Shown: positions 16,553 through 24,201 of the stretch, piece by piece
Position numbering within the stretch: the first letter of the stretch is position 1
Layout of the letters: the number at the start of each line of letters is the position of its first letter
NCBI GenBank assembly: GCA_047600785.1
Contig: JASGKH010000001.1
Location: 1-64,000, forward strand
Length of the DNA stretch: 64,000 bases
Source of the DNA: Breznakibacter sp047600785
Lineage (GTDB): Bacteria; Bacteroidota; Bacteroidia; Bacteroidales; Marinilabiliaceae
Direction: 5' to 3'
Made by a program: the position numbers and the translations under genes
The notes under the pieces: model-generated
The model's input: the letters and a program-made list of their open reading frames with translations, nothing else
What the model was told of the DNA's origin: nothing
Database searches by the model: none

Positions 16553-19500
16553 TTATGGATGTTTGTTCAGTTTGCTGTGGCGGTAGGCAAAGTAAAACAC
16601 TTGCGGCAACACGGTGAAGGACAGGATGAGGCATATGATAATGCCTCCCACAATCATAACCGCCAACGGTTTTTGTACCTCTGAACCCATTCCGTGCGAC
16701 AACGCAGCGGGCAATAATCCCAATGATCCCATGAGCGAAATCATTAGCACGGCGCGCAACCGTTCGCGTACAGCACCGTTGATTGCAAGACCGACACTTC
16801 GTGTACGCAACAGGATGTTTTTCATCAATGAGGTCAGTAAAATGCTGTTGATGGATACAATACCAAACAGGATAATGAACCCGATACCAGCCGAAATGCC
16901 GAACGGGATACCGGCAATCCAGATGGACACGAATCCTCCGATAAATGCATAAGGCATGGTACTTGCTGCGATCAACGTATCTTTGAGCGTGCCGAAATTC
17001 ATGTAAAGAAGGAACAATATCAGGGCCAGCACGGCGGGCACGACAATTGCGAGTTGTTTGGTGGCACGTTGTTGGCTTTCGAATTCTCCTGCCCATTCCA
17101 TTTTGTGGCCTTCGGGAAGTTGTACGGTCGCGGCTACCGCACGTTGCGCCTCTTCGATGGTTGAACCAAGATCACGGTCGCGGATGCTGAACCCGATGCC
17201 GACATAGCGGCTGCTCCCTTCGCGATAAATAAAGGCAGGGCCTGTGTGGAATTTTAGATCCGCAATCTCTTTTAGAGGTACAAGTTTACCGTCCATGGAG
17301 GGAATCAGTATTTCGCCAATTTTTTGTTCATCATTGCGGAACTCCTTTTGAAAACGGACGGTCACATCGAAGGTGCGTTCGTTTTCGTAGAAGCTGGTGG
17401 CCGCTTTCCCACCTATGGCCATTTCGATGACGGCTTGTGCATCGGCCATTGACACGGCATAATTGGCCATTTTTGTCTCCTGCAGTTTTATTTGTAGTTC
17501 GGGCAGCCCGATGCTACGGAACACGTTTACGTCCGCCACTCCGCGCACCGATTTGATAGCGTCGGCCGTTTGATCGGCCAAAGTTTCCAATTCGAGAAGA
17601 TCGTTTCCGAGGATCTTGATCACCAGAGCACTTTTTACCCCGGCTACGTATTCTTCCACATTGTCCTGTATGGGCTGACTAAATGCGAACACAATGCCCG
17701 GATAAATATTCAGTGAATCTTGCATTTGGGCGATCAATTCTTCTTTTGGGATTTTGCGCGTCCACTCTTTTTCGGGCTTCAGTTCTGTATGGAACTCAAT
17801 GTTGAAAAAGCCTGTTGCATCGGTTCCGTCGTTGGGACGGCCTGTTTGGGTCAGGATGAAATCGACTTCGTCGAATTGTGTTAGCCGTTTTTTCATCTCC
17901 CTGGTCAGTTTAATCGATTCGTCCAAACTAATGCTGTTGGGCAATGTGGCCCGTACGTAAATGGCGCCTTCGTTCATGCTGGGAATAAATTCGGTACCCC
18001 AGAACAGAAACCGGACCAGGCACACAGCCAACACCACCGCAAATGCAATGACCGTGCCTCGCCTGTGGCAGCTTGCAAATCCGTACAGTGCCCACAATGC
18101 GTTGGTCAGCCATTGGGAAAGTTTGGTGTTTTTGTGCCTGATAGGCTTTGTCAACATAGCTTTGCACATAGCCGGCACATAGGTCAATGACAGAAGTAAA
18201 GATCCCAATAAAGCATAGCCCAATGTAAAAGCAAGCGGAGAAAACATTTTCCCTTCGACTTTTTGGAACGAGAAGATGGGAAATAATGCCACCAGTAAAA
18301 TCACTTGGGCAAAAAAGATGTGTGCGGCCACACTTCCCGCACTTTTCTTTATCAACCCGCTTTTAGACAACAGCGCGAAGCGTGCGCCCAATTGGTTCGA
18401 TTTGGCCAGCAATACCACATATACTACTTCCACGATTACCAGTGTACCCTCCAGCAGCAATCCGAAATCCAGTGCCCCCATGGAGATGAGATTGGCGGGC
18501 AATCCCTGTATCTGTAACATGATGATGGCAAAAAGGAATGCCAGTGGAATGACTGATGCGACAATAATGGTCGTCCGCCAGTTAAAAAGAAATAAAAACA
18601 CAATAAGGGAAACCAACAAAATACCTTCGATCATGTTTTTCATCACCGTATTGATGGTCGCATCGATGAGTTTTGTGCGGTCCATGAACGGCTGTATGCT
18701 CACTTCCTTGGGCAATATGCGAGTATTGAGCTCCTCGATCTTCTCTTTTAGATGTCCGATTACTTGGCTGGGGTTTTGTCCCCGGAGCATGATCACGATA
18801 CCTTGCACCACGTCATCCTCATCGTTTAACCCGACCTGCCCCTGGCGCGGCTTCGATGACACATGTACCGTGGCCACTTCTTTGATACGGATGGGGGAAC
18901 TACCCTTTACTTCGATCAGGATATTCTCGATATCCTCCACGTTTTCCAAAAGACCAAGACCTCTCACCACATACGCTTGGTTGCCTTTGACAAGGATGTC
19001 GCCGCCCACGTTGATGTTGTTGCGCGATACGGCTTCGTACACGTCCAGTGGCGTAATCCCGTAATGGCTCAGCTCGATGGGGTTGACCTGTATTTCATAA
19101 ATTTTTTCTTCGCCGCCAAATGTCGAAATGGATGCTACGCCCGGCACAGAGAGAAGTTCGCGTTGCACCACCCATTCGTTGATGGCCGACACTTCGCGAA
19201 CGGGAAGTTTACTTTTGAGGATGTAGCGGAAAATTTCGCCCGTGGCTCCGCTGGGCGGTTCGATCGAAAGTTCAACGCCTTCGGGCAGCTCGAGTTCCTG
19301 CATGCGGTTCGAGGCATATTGTTGGGCAAAAAAATCGTCCACCCCGTCTTCGAACAAGACCGTCACTACCGATAATCCGAACAGAGAGGTAGATCGCACG
19401 TCGGTCTTTCGGGGAATGGTGTTGAGTTGCTGCATGATGGGCAACGTGACGAATTTTTCCACCTCTTCGGCGCTACGGCCGTTCCATTGGGCGATGATCT

Positions 19501-19651
19501 TGACCCGTGTGTTGGTGACATCGGGATAGGCCTCAATGGGCGTGTGTTGGTAACATACCACGCCGGCTACAAGCATTATCCCCGTGAGGAAAAGGATGAA
19601 AACATGGTTTTTGAGCGAAAATCCGATGATGCGTTCAATGAATTTATGCAT
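16553..19651 (-). CDS. heavy-metal-type RND efflux pump (CusA/CzcA family)
   Basis: Inner-membrane proton-driven pump of 1032 residues, the normal RND length. It has a first helix after MHKFIERIIGFSLKNHVF, periplasmic porter domains (GRSAEEVEKFVTLPI, PPSGATGEIFRY), two blocks of transmembrane helices and a duplicated fold. The NAYPDVT-like EAYPDVTNTRVK and the family pattern place it with metal exporters rather than drug exporters. In transmembrane helix 4 the proton-relay segment reads DFGLLLEGTLVIVE. The first Asp and last Glu are conserved, but the middle position usually filled by Asp is Glu. The metal cannot be inferred. It is the last gene of a channel-adaptor-pump operon; its start is four bases after the adaptor's stop. 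Confidence 0.93.
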   Translation of the reverse strand: MHKFIERIIGFSLKNHVFILFLTGIMLVAGVVCYQHTPIEAYPDVTNTRVKIIAQWNGRSAEEVEKFVTLPIMQQLNTIPRKTDVRSTSLFGLSVVTVLFEDGVDDFFAQQYASNRMQELELPEGVELSIEPPSGATGEIFRYILKSKLPVREVSAINEWVVQRELLSVPGVASISTFGGEEKIYEIQVNPIELSHYGITPLDVYEAVSRNNINVGGDILVKGNQAYVVRGLGLLENVEDIENILIEVKGSSPIRIKEVATVHVSSKPRQGQVGLNDEDDVVQGIVIMLRGQNPSQVIGHLKEKIEELNTRILPKEVSIQPFMDRTKLIDATINTVMKNMIEGILLVSLIVFLFLFNWRTTIIVASVIPLAFLFAIIMLQIQGLPANLISMGALDFGLLLEGTLVIVEVVYVVLLAKSNQLGARFALLSKSGLIKKSAGSVAAHIFFAQVILLVALFPIFSFQKVEGKMFSPLAFTLGYALLGSLLLSLTYVPAMCKAMLTKPIRHKNTKLSQWLTNALWALYGFASCHRRGTVIAFAVVLAVCLVRFLFWGTEFIPSMNEGAIYVRATLPNSISLDESIKLTREMKKRLTQFDEVDFILTQTGRPNDGTDATGFFNIEFHTELKPEKEWTRKIPKEELIAQMQDSLNIYPGIVFAFSQPIQDNVEEYVAGVKSALVIKILGNDLLELETLADQTADAIKSVRGVADVNVFRSIGLPELQIKLQETKMANYAVSMADAQAVIEMAIGGKAATSFYENERTFDVTVRFQKEFRNDEQKIGEILIPSMDGKLVPLKEIADLKFHTGPAFIYREGSSRYVGIGFSIRDRDLGSTIEEAQRAVAATVQLPEGHKMEWAGEFESQQRATKQLAIVVPAVLALILFLLYMNFGTLKDTLIAASTMPYAFIGGFVSIWIAGIPFGISAGIGFIILFGIVSINSILLTSLMKNILLRTRSVGLAINGAVRERLRAVLMISLMGSLGLLPAALSHGMGSEVQKPLAVMIVGGIIICLILSFTVLPQVFYFAYRHSKLNKHP

Positions 19652-19655
19652 GGTG

Positions 19656-20756
19656 TTAGTTGCCTTTTAATTCAGAATAAATAAGAAGCTGGTTTTTGAC
19701 GACCACCTCTTCGTTCTCGCTGATGCCCGATGCGACCATTGCCGTTTGGCCATGCTGACTGTCAAGAACGACGGGACGGATGGAAAATTTGCCCGTACCG
19801 TTTTTGACCACTACAAAGCTTGAGTCTTTGTCGAAGATGACCGCTTTGTCGGGAACGGAGATCATTTGTACATCTGCCCGCGCCGTGATTTTGACCATTA
19901 CCGACGTTTCCGGTTTTAACTTCAAGTCGGCATTGGGTAGTGCGATGATGGCCTTCAGGGCTTTGTCCTCTGAATCGAACACCTGAGAAAGGAAGCTGAT
20001 CTTGCCGTGGAACACTTCGTTGGGGTAAGAGACGGACATGATTTCGGTATCCTGTCCCTCTTTCACAAATTGCAGGTTACTGGCATACACGTTGGCCATA
20101 ACCCATACTTCGCTGATATCGGCAATGGTAAACAACGGTCCTGCACCGGGAGAGATGGTATTGCCGCGTGCCCCGTTTTTTACAATAATGTATCCGCTTG
20201 CCGGCGCCACCACCGAAAAGATACCGTTTCCTTTGCTGGTACCAAACATTGAAATATCGGCACAAACCTTGTCATAGGACGCTTTGGCTTGGTCGAACTT
20301 GCCCTTGGCTTCCAAATATTCACGCTCCGAAATCATTTTGTCTCGGAACATCGATTCGACGCTTTCCAATTCGCGTTTGGCCACGCTCTTCTCTGCATTA
20401 AGAGCTATCAGCTCCGATTGGAGGGTGCTCAATTCGGGCGAACGAATGTCTAACATCGGGTTCCCTTTTTGCACCTTTTCGCCAAGAGTAAAATAGATGT
20501 TTTCGATAATTCCGCTCACCAAAGGGGAATAACTGACAGAAAGGTCGGGATTACAAGCGACACGTCCGGCAAACGTCATTTCTTTGGTTGCGTTGACGGC
20601 CATTGCTTTTTGTGTGTGGGCGTCGATGCGGATGGTTTTGCGGTCTGTGTCGGAGGCTGGTTGTGGTCTTTGTCCGCATGCCGTCAGCAACAACGGTACG
20701 CATATTAATAAGCGGAAATGTATCATGCCTGTGCTGGTTTTATTTAAATAGTTCAT
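19656..20756 (-). CDS. RND efflux adaptor (membrane fusion protein), lipoprotein
   Basis: A 366-residue periplasmic adaptor that links the pump to the outer-membrane channel. The N-terminal signal ends in lipobox LTAC, so it is probably lipid-anchored. Barrel-sandwich halves flank a helical hairpin (LSTLQSELIALNAEK ... FDQAKASYDKV). The second half, VVAPASGYIIVKNGARG, leads into a beta-barrel domain (ISEVWVMANVYAS). No His-rich metal-binding extension is seen. Its start codon overlaps the channel gene's stop as ATGA, supporting translational coupling. A second ATG ten codons downstream would also give a good signal peptide. Confidence 0.9.
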   Translation of the reverse strand: MNYLNKTSTGMIHFRLLICVPLLLTACGQRPQPASDTDRKTIRIDAHTQKAMAVNATKEMTFAGRVACNPDLSVSYSPLVSGIIENIYFTLGEKVQKGNPMLDIRSPELSTLQSELIALNAEKSVAKRELESVESMFRDKMISEREYLEAKGKFDQAKASYDKVCADISMFGTSKGNGIFSVVAPASGYIIVKNGARGNTISPGAGPLFTIADISEVWVMANVYASNLQFVKEGQDTEIMSVSYPNEVFHGKISFLSQVFDSEDKALKAIIALPNADLKLKPETSVMVKITARADVQMISVPDKAVIFDKDSSFVVVKNGTGKFSIRPVVLDSQHGQTAMVASGISENEEVVVKNQLLIYSELKGN

Positions 20757-22078
20757 TTGTTGGATGGAAGATAGTCGTTGGGAAATACAGCAGACAGTAA
20801 GTCGACACCTGTCATGTATTGCAATTCTTCAAAAAGTTGTGCCACGTCTTTTTCACATGTCAACATCTTCTGTTTGGTTTCGCGGTAGGTGTCCATAAAA
20901 TCCATGTATTCGACCATGGAAATGTTTTGGGCCAATAAGTTTTTGGTATATGAGCTGTAAATCTGGTCCATGTCCGATAGCAATGCATCTTGGTTGTTTT
21001 TAAGGTAGAATCCGTAAGCCAGCGCGTAGTTGTGGTACGCTTCTGCCACATCGTTCCGGATAAAATTCTCTTGCTGGTCGGCCAACAGCTTGCTCTGTTG
21101 TTGGGCCAGCAATGCCGTCTGGATGGTACCTTGGTTGCGGTTGAACAATGGAAGATCAAACCCAATGCCAAATCCCACAAAATCACGCCATACGCCGCCT
21201 CTGCGGTCATAACTGGTACTGAAGTCCAAGTCGGGTACCCGGAGAGATTTTTCGTAAATAGCCATTTCCCCGTAATAATCAGTTTGCAAATGCTGCAACA
21301 CCAAGTCGGTACGAAAGGCAACCGCATCGCCGGTAAGCTTTCCGATGGACAAAGAAGCCGGATTGGGATATTCCCTTGATTTTTCGGGAATAATTATCGA
21401 CACCTGCAAATCTGTGTTTAATAGGTTTTTAATGTATTTTTGGGAGGCATTGATCGCAGTTTCCAACTCGTTAATGTCGTTTTCGACCATTAACAGTGCT
21501 GACCGGAGCCGCAAAAGATGGCTTTGGGAAATGTTTCCTTGCTGGAACTGTTGCCGGTAATTTTGGGTGAGGCGCGAAAGCGATTCCTGCTGCACGAGCA
21601 AAACCTCTTTGTACTTTTGGTTGTAAATGGTGTTCGATAACACTTTCCGGAGCTCCAGTTTCATGCCTGACAATAATATTTCAAACTGTGCCACGGCTAT
21701 TTCTTTGGACACCTTTTCCACATTGGCCAATTTGGCCCTTTTTTTCGAAAGGCTTATCAATTGGCTGAGTTCAGCTGAAAACTGTGTATTCTTTCCGAGT
21801 GACCCTACCATGGGCGGAATGGGTTCGGTATCGCGCTGCGACGTCGTACTCCATAGGTTCATACCTGACAAGGAGAACGAGGGGTTATCCCAAAGTTTGG
21901 CCTGTGCCACGGCTGCATCGGCAATGGACACATTGAGCTTTTCGGCCATCAATCCTAAATTGTTACGTATAAATTCAGCCTCGATTTCGTCAGAGGTAAA
22001 AAACCGGGCATTATCAGCTTGCGACCAAAGGACCAACGGGCTCAGTGCAAACATCAGTGTAAGGAGGTATATTCTCAT
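20753..22078 (-). CDS. TolC-family outer-membrane efflux channel (CusC-like)
   Basis: A 441-residue outer-membrane factor forming the exit duct of the tripartite pump. A cleavable signal peptide (MRIYLLTLMFALSPLVLWSQA) is followed by two TolC repeats with long coiled-coil helices: the first around VSIADAAVAQAKLWDNPSFSL, the second with VAEAYHNYALAYGFYLKNNQ. VGFGIGFDLPLFNRNQG is the typical barrel-strand motif of the second repeat. No lipobox is present, unlike E. coli CusC. It is the first gene of the operon, transcribed away from the regulator genes across an intergenic region holding four 11-bp direct repeats. Confidence 0.92.
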   Translation of the reverse strand: MRIYLLTLMFALSPLVLWSQADNARFFTSDEIEAEFIRNNLGLMAEKLNVSIADAAVAQAKLWDNPSFSLSGMNLWSTTSQRDTEPIPPMVGSLGKNTQFSAELSQLISLSKKRAKLANVEKVSKEIAVAQFEILLSGMKLELRKVLSNTIYNQKYKEVLLVQQESLSRLTQNYRQQFQQGNISQSHLLRLRSALLMVENDINELETAINASQKYIKNLLNTDLQVSIIIPEKSREYPNPASLSIGKLTGDAVAFRTDLVLQHLQTDYYGEMAIYEKSLRVPDLDFSTSYDRRGGVWRDFVGFGIGFDLPLFNRNQGTIQTALLAQQQSKLLADQQENFIRNDVAEAYHNYALAYGFYLKNNQDALLSDMDQIYSSYTKNLLAQNISMVEYMDFMDTYRETKQKMLTCEKDVAQLFEELQYMTGVDLLSAVFPNDYLPSNK

Positions 22079-22140
22079 GTGTGTTTGTGATTTCTACAGG
22101 AAGAACAATCGGCGGTGACAGAGCATCGATTGTCTTGCGG

Positions 22141-22148
22141 CAAAATTA
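22141..22148 (-). promoter_or_regulatory. putative -7 element of the efflux operon
   Basis: On the minus strand TAATTTTG fits TAnnTTTG, about 62 bases before the channel gene start. The direct repeats at 22170-22213 would lie roughly 35-80 bases upstream of the start of transcription, the usual place for an OmpR-type activator. Confidence 0.4.
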
Positions 22149-22169
22149 TCTGCCACACAGATGGCATAC

Positions 22170-22213
22170 CGTTAGAAATCCATTATAGAACGATTAGAGA
22201 ATCATTAGAATTG
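22170..22213. promoter_or_regulatory. four 11-bp direct repeats, candidate response-regulator binding site
   Basis: Four consecutive 11-mers, CGTTAGAAATC, CATTATAGAAC, GATTAGAGAAT and CATTAGAATTG, share the pattern nRTTAgARAwn. Helical-turn-spaced direct repeats are the hallmark of OmpR/PhoB-family sites. The array lies between the efflux operon and the OmpR-family regulator gene. That suggests control of both, but no binding is shown. Confidence 0.6.
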
Positions 22214-22274
22214 AAACAATGTGGCATCGATTCCTTAGCTTTGGTATTGGTACTTTCACATAAACCTTTCGGTC

Positions 22275-22964
22275 ATGGCAAATATTTTGGTCGTGGAAGA
22301 CGACGTGCGCATGGCGCAGTTGCTAAAACGCGGATTGTCGGAATCGGGTCACGAGGTGGGTCTGGCTTCCGATCTGGGAGACGGTTTACGGGCGTTCGCA
22401 AACGGAACGTTCGATGTTGTGATCTCGGATGTGGTATTGCCTACAGGTAGCGGTTTTGAACTTTGTAGGCAAATACGACAGTCCGGTGCCTGCATTCCCG
22501 TTTTAATGCTCACAGCATTGGGGACTACCGATGACAAACTCAACGGCTTTGATTCGGGTGCTGACGATTATTTGGTCAAACCGTTCGATTTCAGGGAGCT
22601 TCTGGCACGGGTCAATGCCATTCTGAAACGCCGTATCGATGGAAGACCCGTGGCCGTACCCATTGAGATCAGGTACGCCGACCTAAAAATCAATACCCGG
22701 ACAAAATCGGTCTACCGAGGTAATGCCCAAATATTGCTGACACCCAAAGAGTACAACCTGTTGCTGTTTTTTGCCCAAAACCCCGAGCGGGTGCTTTCAC
22801 GTTCCGAAATAGCCGAAAAGGTCTGGGATACCCATTTTGATACCGGCACCAACTTCATAGACGTGTACATCAACTACCTACGGAAAAAGATTGACAAAAA
22901 TTTTCCGGTCAGACTGATCCACACGAAACCAGGTATGGGGTTCATGTTCAGTGAAAAGTATTGA
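22275..22964 (+). CDS. OmpR-family response regulator (efflux-linked)
   Basis: A 229-residue two-component regulator. The receiver domain has the acidic pocket VVEDD near residue 8, the phospho-acceptor Asp in VVISDVVLP near residue 51, and the conserved Lys in LVKPFDF near residue 102. The winged-helix DNA-binding domain ends in FIDVYINYLRKKIDK and HTKPGMGFMF. It is divergent from the RND efflux operon and followed by its histidine kinase, resembling CusR/CzcR arrangements. Likely target: the 11-bp repeats upstream of both units. Confidence 0.95.
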   Translation: MANILVVEDDVRMAQLLKRGLSESGHEVGLASDLGDGLRAFANGTFDVVISDVVLPTGSGFELCRQIRQSGACIPVLMLTALGTTDDKLNGFDSGADDYLVKPFDFRELLARVNAILKRRIDGRPVAVPIEIRYADLKINTRTKSVYRGNAQILLTPKEYNLLLFFAQNPERVLSRSEIAEKVWDTHFDTGTNFIDVYINYLRKKIDKNFPVRLIHTKPGMGFMFSEKY

Positions 22965-23055
22965 CATGACAGACCAATTCGGTCAAATCTGTTTATTCCA
23001 AATGACCACTGGCTTTTGGAGACATATGTTCCGGTAAATAAACATCAATTCAAGC

Positions 23056-24087
23056 ATGAAAATTCGTACCAAGCTCACCCTGCGCTACTGTGGCGTGACG
23101 GCATTGTTGCTCATCCTTGTGTTTTTTATGCTGGAAGAGGCCCTTTTCCCGCAAGATGGGTACGACATGTTTCACATTCTCACGTTCAAACTGATGGCCA
23201 TTTGGTTATTGACCATCGTCATTTTATTCGTGATCGGTTATTTCATGGCACGAAGTGTGCTCAGACCCGTATCCCGTATTGTGGATGAGGTAGAGAGCAT
23301 ATCGGTGTCAAATTTGCGGAAACGGTTGGCAGTGAACAATGCCAGAGACGAGATCGGCGAATTGACAGTGACGTTCAACCATATGTTGGATCGGCTTGAG
23401 GAATCGTTCGAATCGCAAAAAATGTTTGTCAGCAACGTATCCCACGAATTGCGTACGCCCATGGCCGCTCTGATTACAGAGTTGGAGCTGTCAATGAACA
23501 AGGAAAGGAGCAATGATGATTACAAAAAAGTGCTGACAAACGTGTTGGGCGATGCCCGGAAGATGGAAAAGTTGACGGGTGGCCTCTTGGATCTGGCTAA
23601 AGCAAGTTATAACGCGGAACAGATTTCCATGTCTCCCGTACGATTGGATGAGGTATTGATAGATGCCAGTTCGATGGTCATGAAGGCCAATCAGGGCTTT
23701 GTTGTCGACTTAGTGTTTGGAGAAGAGGACGATGAGGAGCAAAACGTCACGGTAGTGGGTAACGAATATTTGTTACGGACGGCCTTCGTCAACCTGATGG
23801 AAAACAATTGTAAATTTTCAGCCGACAGGACTGCTTCCGTTCAAATTTCGTTCGACGGATCGAAAGCCCGCATCTGTTTTTCAGATAACGGCATAGGTAT
23901 TCCTAATGAAGACCTTCCACATTTGTTCAAACCGTTTTTCCGTGGGCAAAATAAGCACTACTCGCAAGGCAACGGTATTGGTATGGCATTGGTCAACAGG
24001 ATACTGTTGCTTCATCAAGGCCACATTTCGATCGCTTCACACTTGGGCGAAGGTACCTGCTTTGAGGTCTTATTGCCGCATTTATAA
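23056..24087 (+). CDS. sensor histidine kinase (partner of efflux-linked regulator)
   Basis: A 343-residue membrane kinase. Two transmembrane helices (about residues 13-30 and 50-70) are separated by only some 20 residues, so there is almost no periplasmic sensor domain; CusS-type kinases usually have a large one. A HAMP domain follows (RSVLRPVSRIVDEVESI), then the phospho-acceptor His in FVSNVSHELRTPMAAL near residue 128. The ATP-binding domain has N-box NNCKFSAD, G1 DNGIGIPNEDL and G2 GNGIGMALVNRI. The stimulus may be read within the membrane or via the pump. About 90 bases separate it from the regulator gene. Confidence 0.93.
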   Translation: MKIRTKLTLRYCGVTALLLILVFFMLEEALFPQDGYDMFHILTFKLMAIWLLTIVILFVIGYFMARSVLRPVSRIVDEVESISVSNLRKRLAVNNARDEIGELTVTFNHMLDRLEESFESQKMFVSNVSHELRTPMAALITELELSMNKERSNDDYKKVLTNVLGDARKMEKLTGGLLDLAKASYNAEQISMSPVRLDEVLIDASSMVMKANQGFVVDLVFGEEDDEEQNVTVVGNEYLLRTAFVNLMENNCKFSADRTASVQISFDGSKARICFSDNGIGIPNEDLPHLFKPFFRGQNKHYSQGNGIGMALVNRILLLHQGHISIASHLGEGTCFEVLLPHL

Positions 24088-24201
24088 TTAAGAGATATTT
24101 CGCAGGCAAGTTGCCGGAGACAGAGGTCCTGGTGGAAAAGTTTGAAGACAGGAAACGGAACGAGCCATGAAAATATCGGTTGGATATCTGGTCCAATTGG
24201 T

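Noticed and set aside
16548..17096. 182-codon frame in another register of the RND pump gene
   Set aside because: Arg/His/Cys-rich translation typical of a shifted frame; the pump frame is clearly coding.
18276..19064. 262-codon plus-strand frame within the pump gene
   Set aside because: Antisense shadow with no family resemblance.
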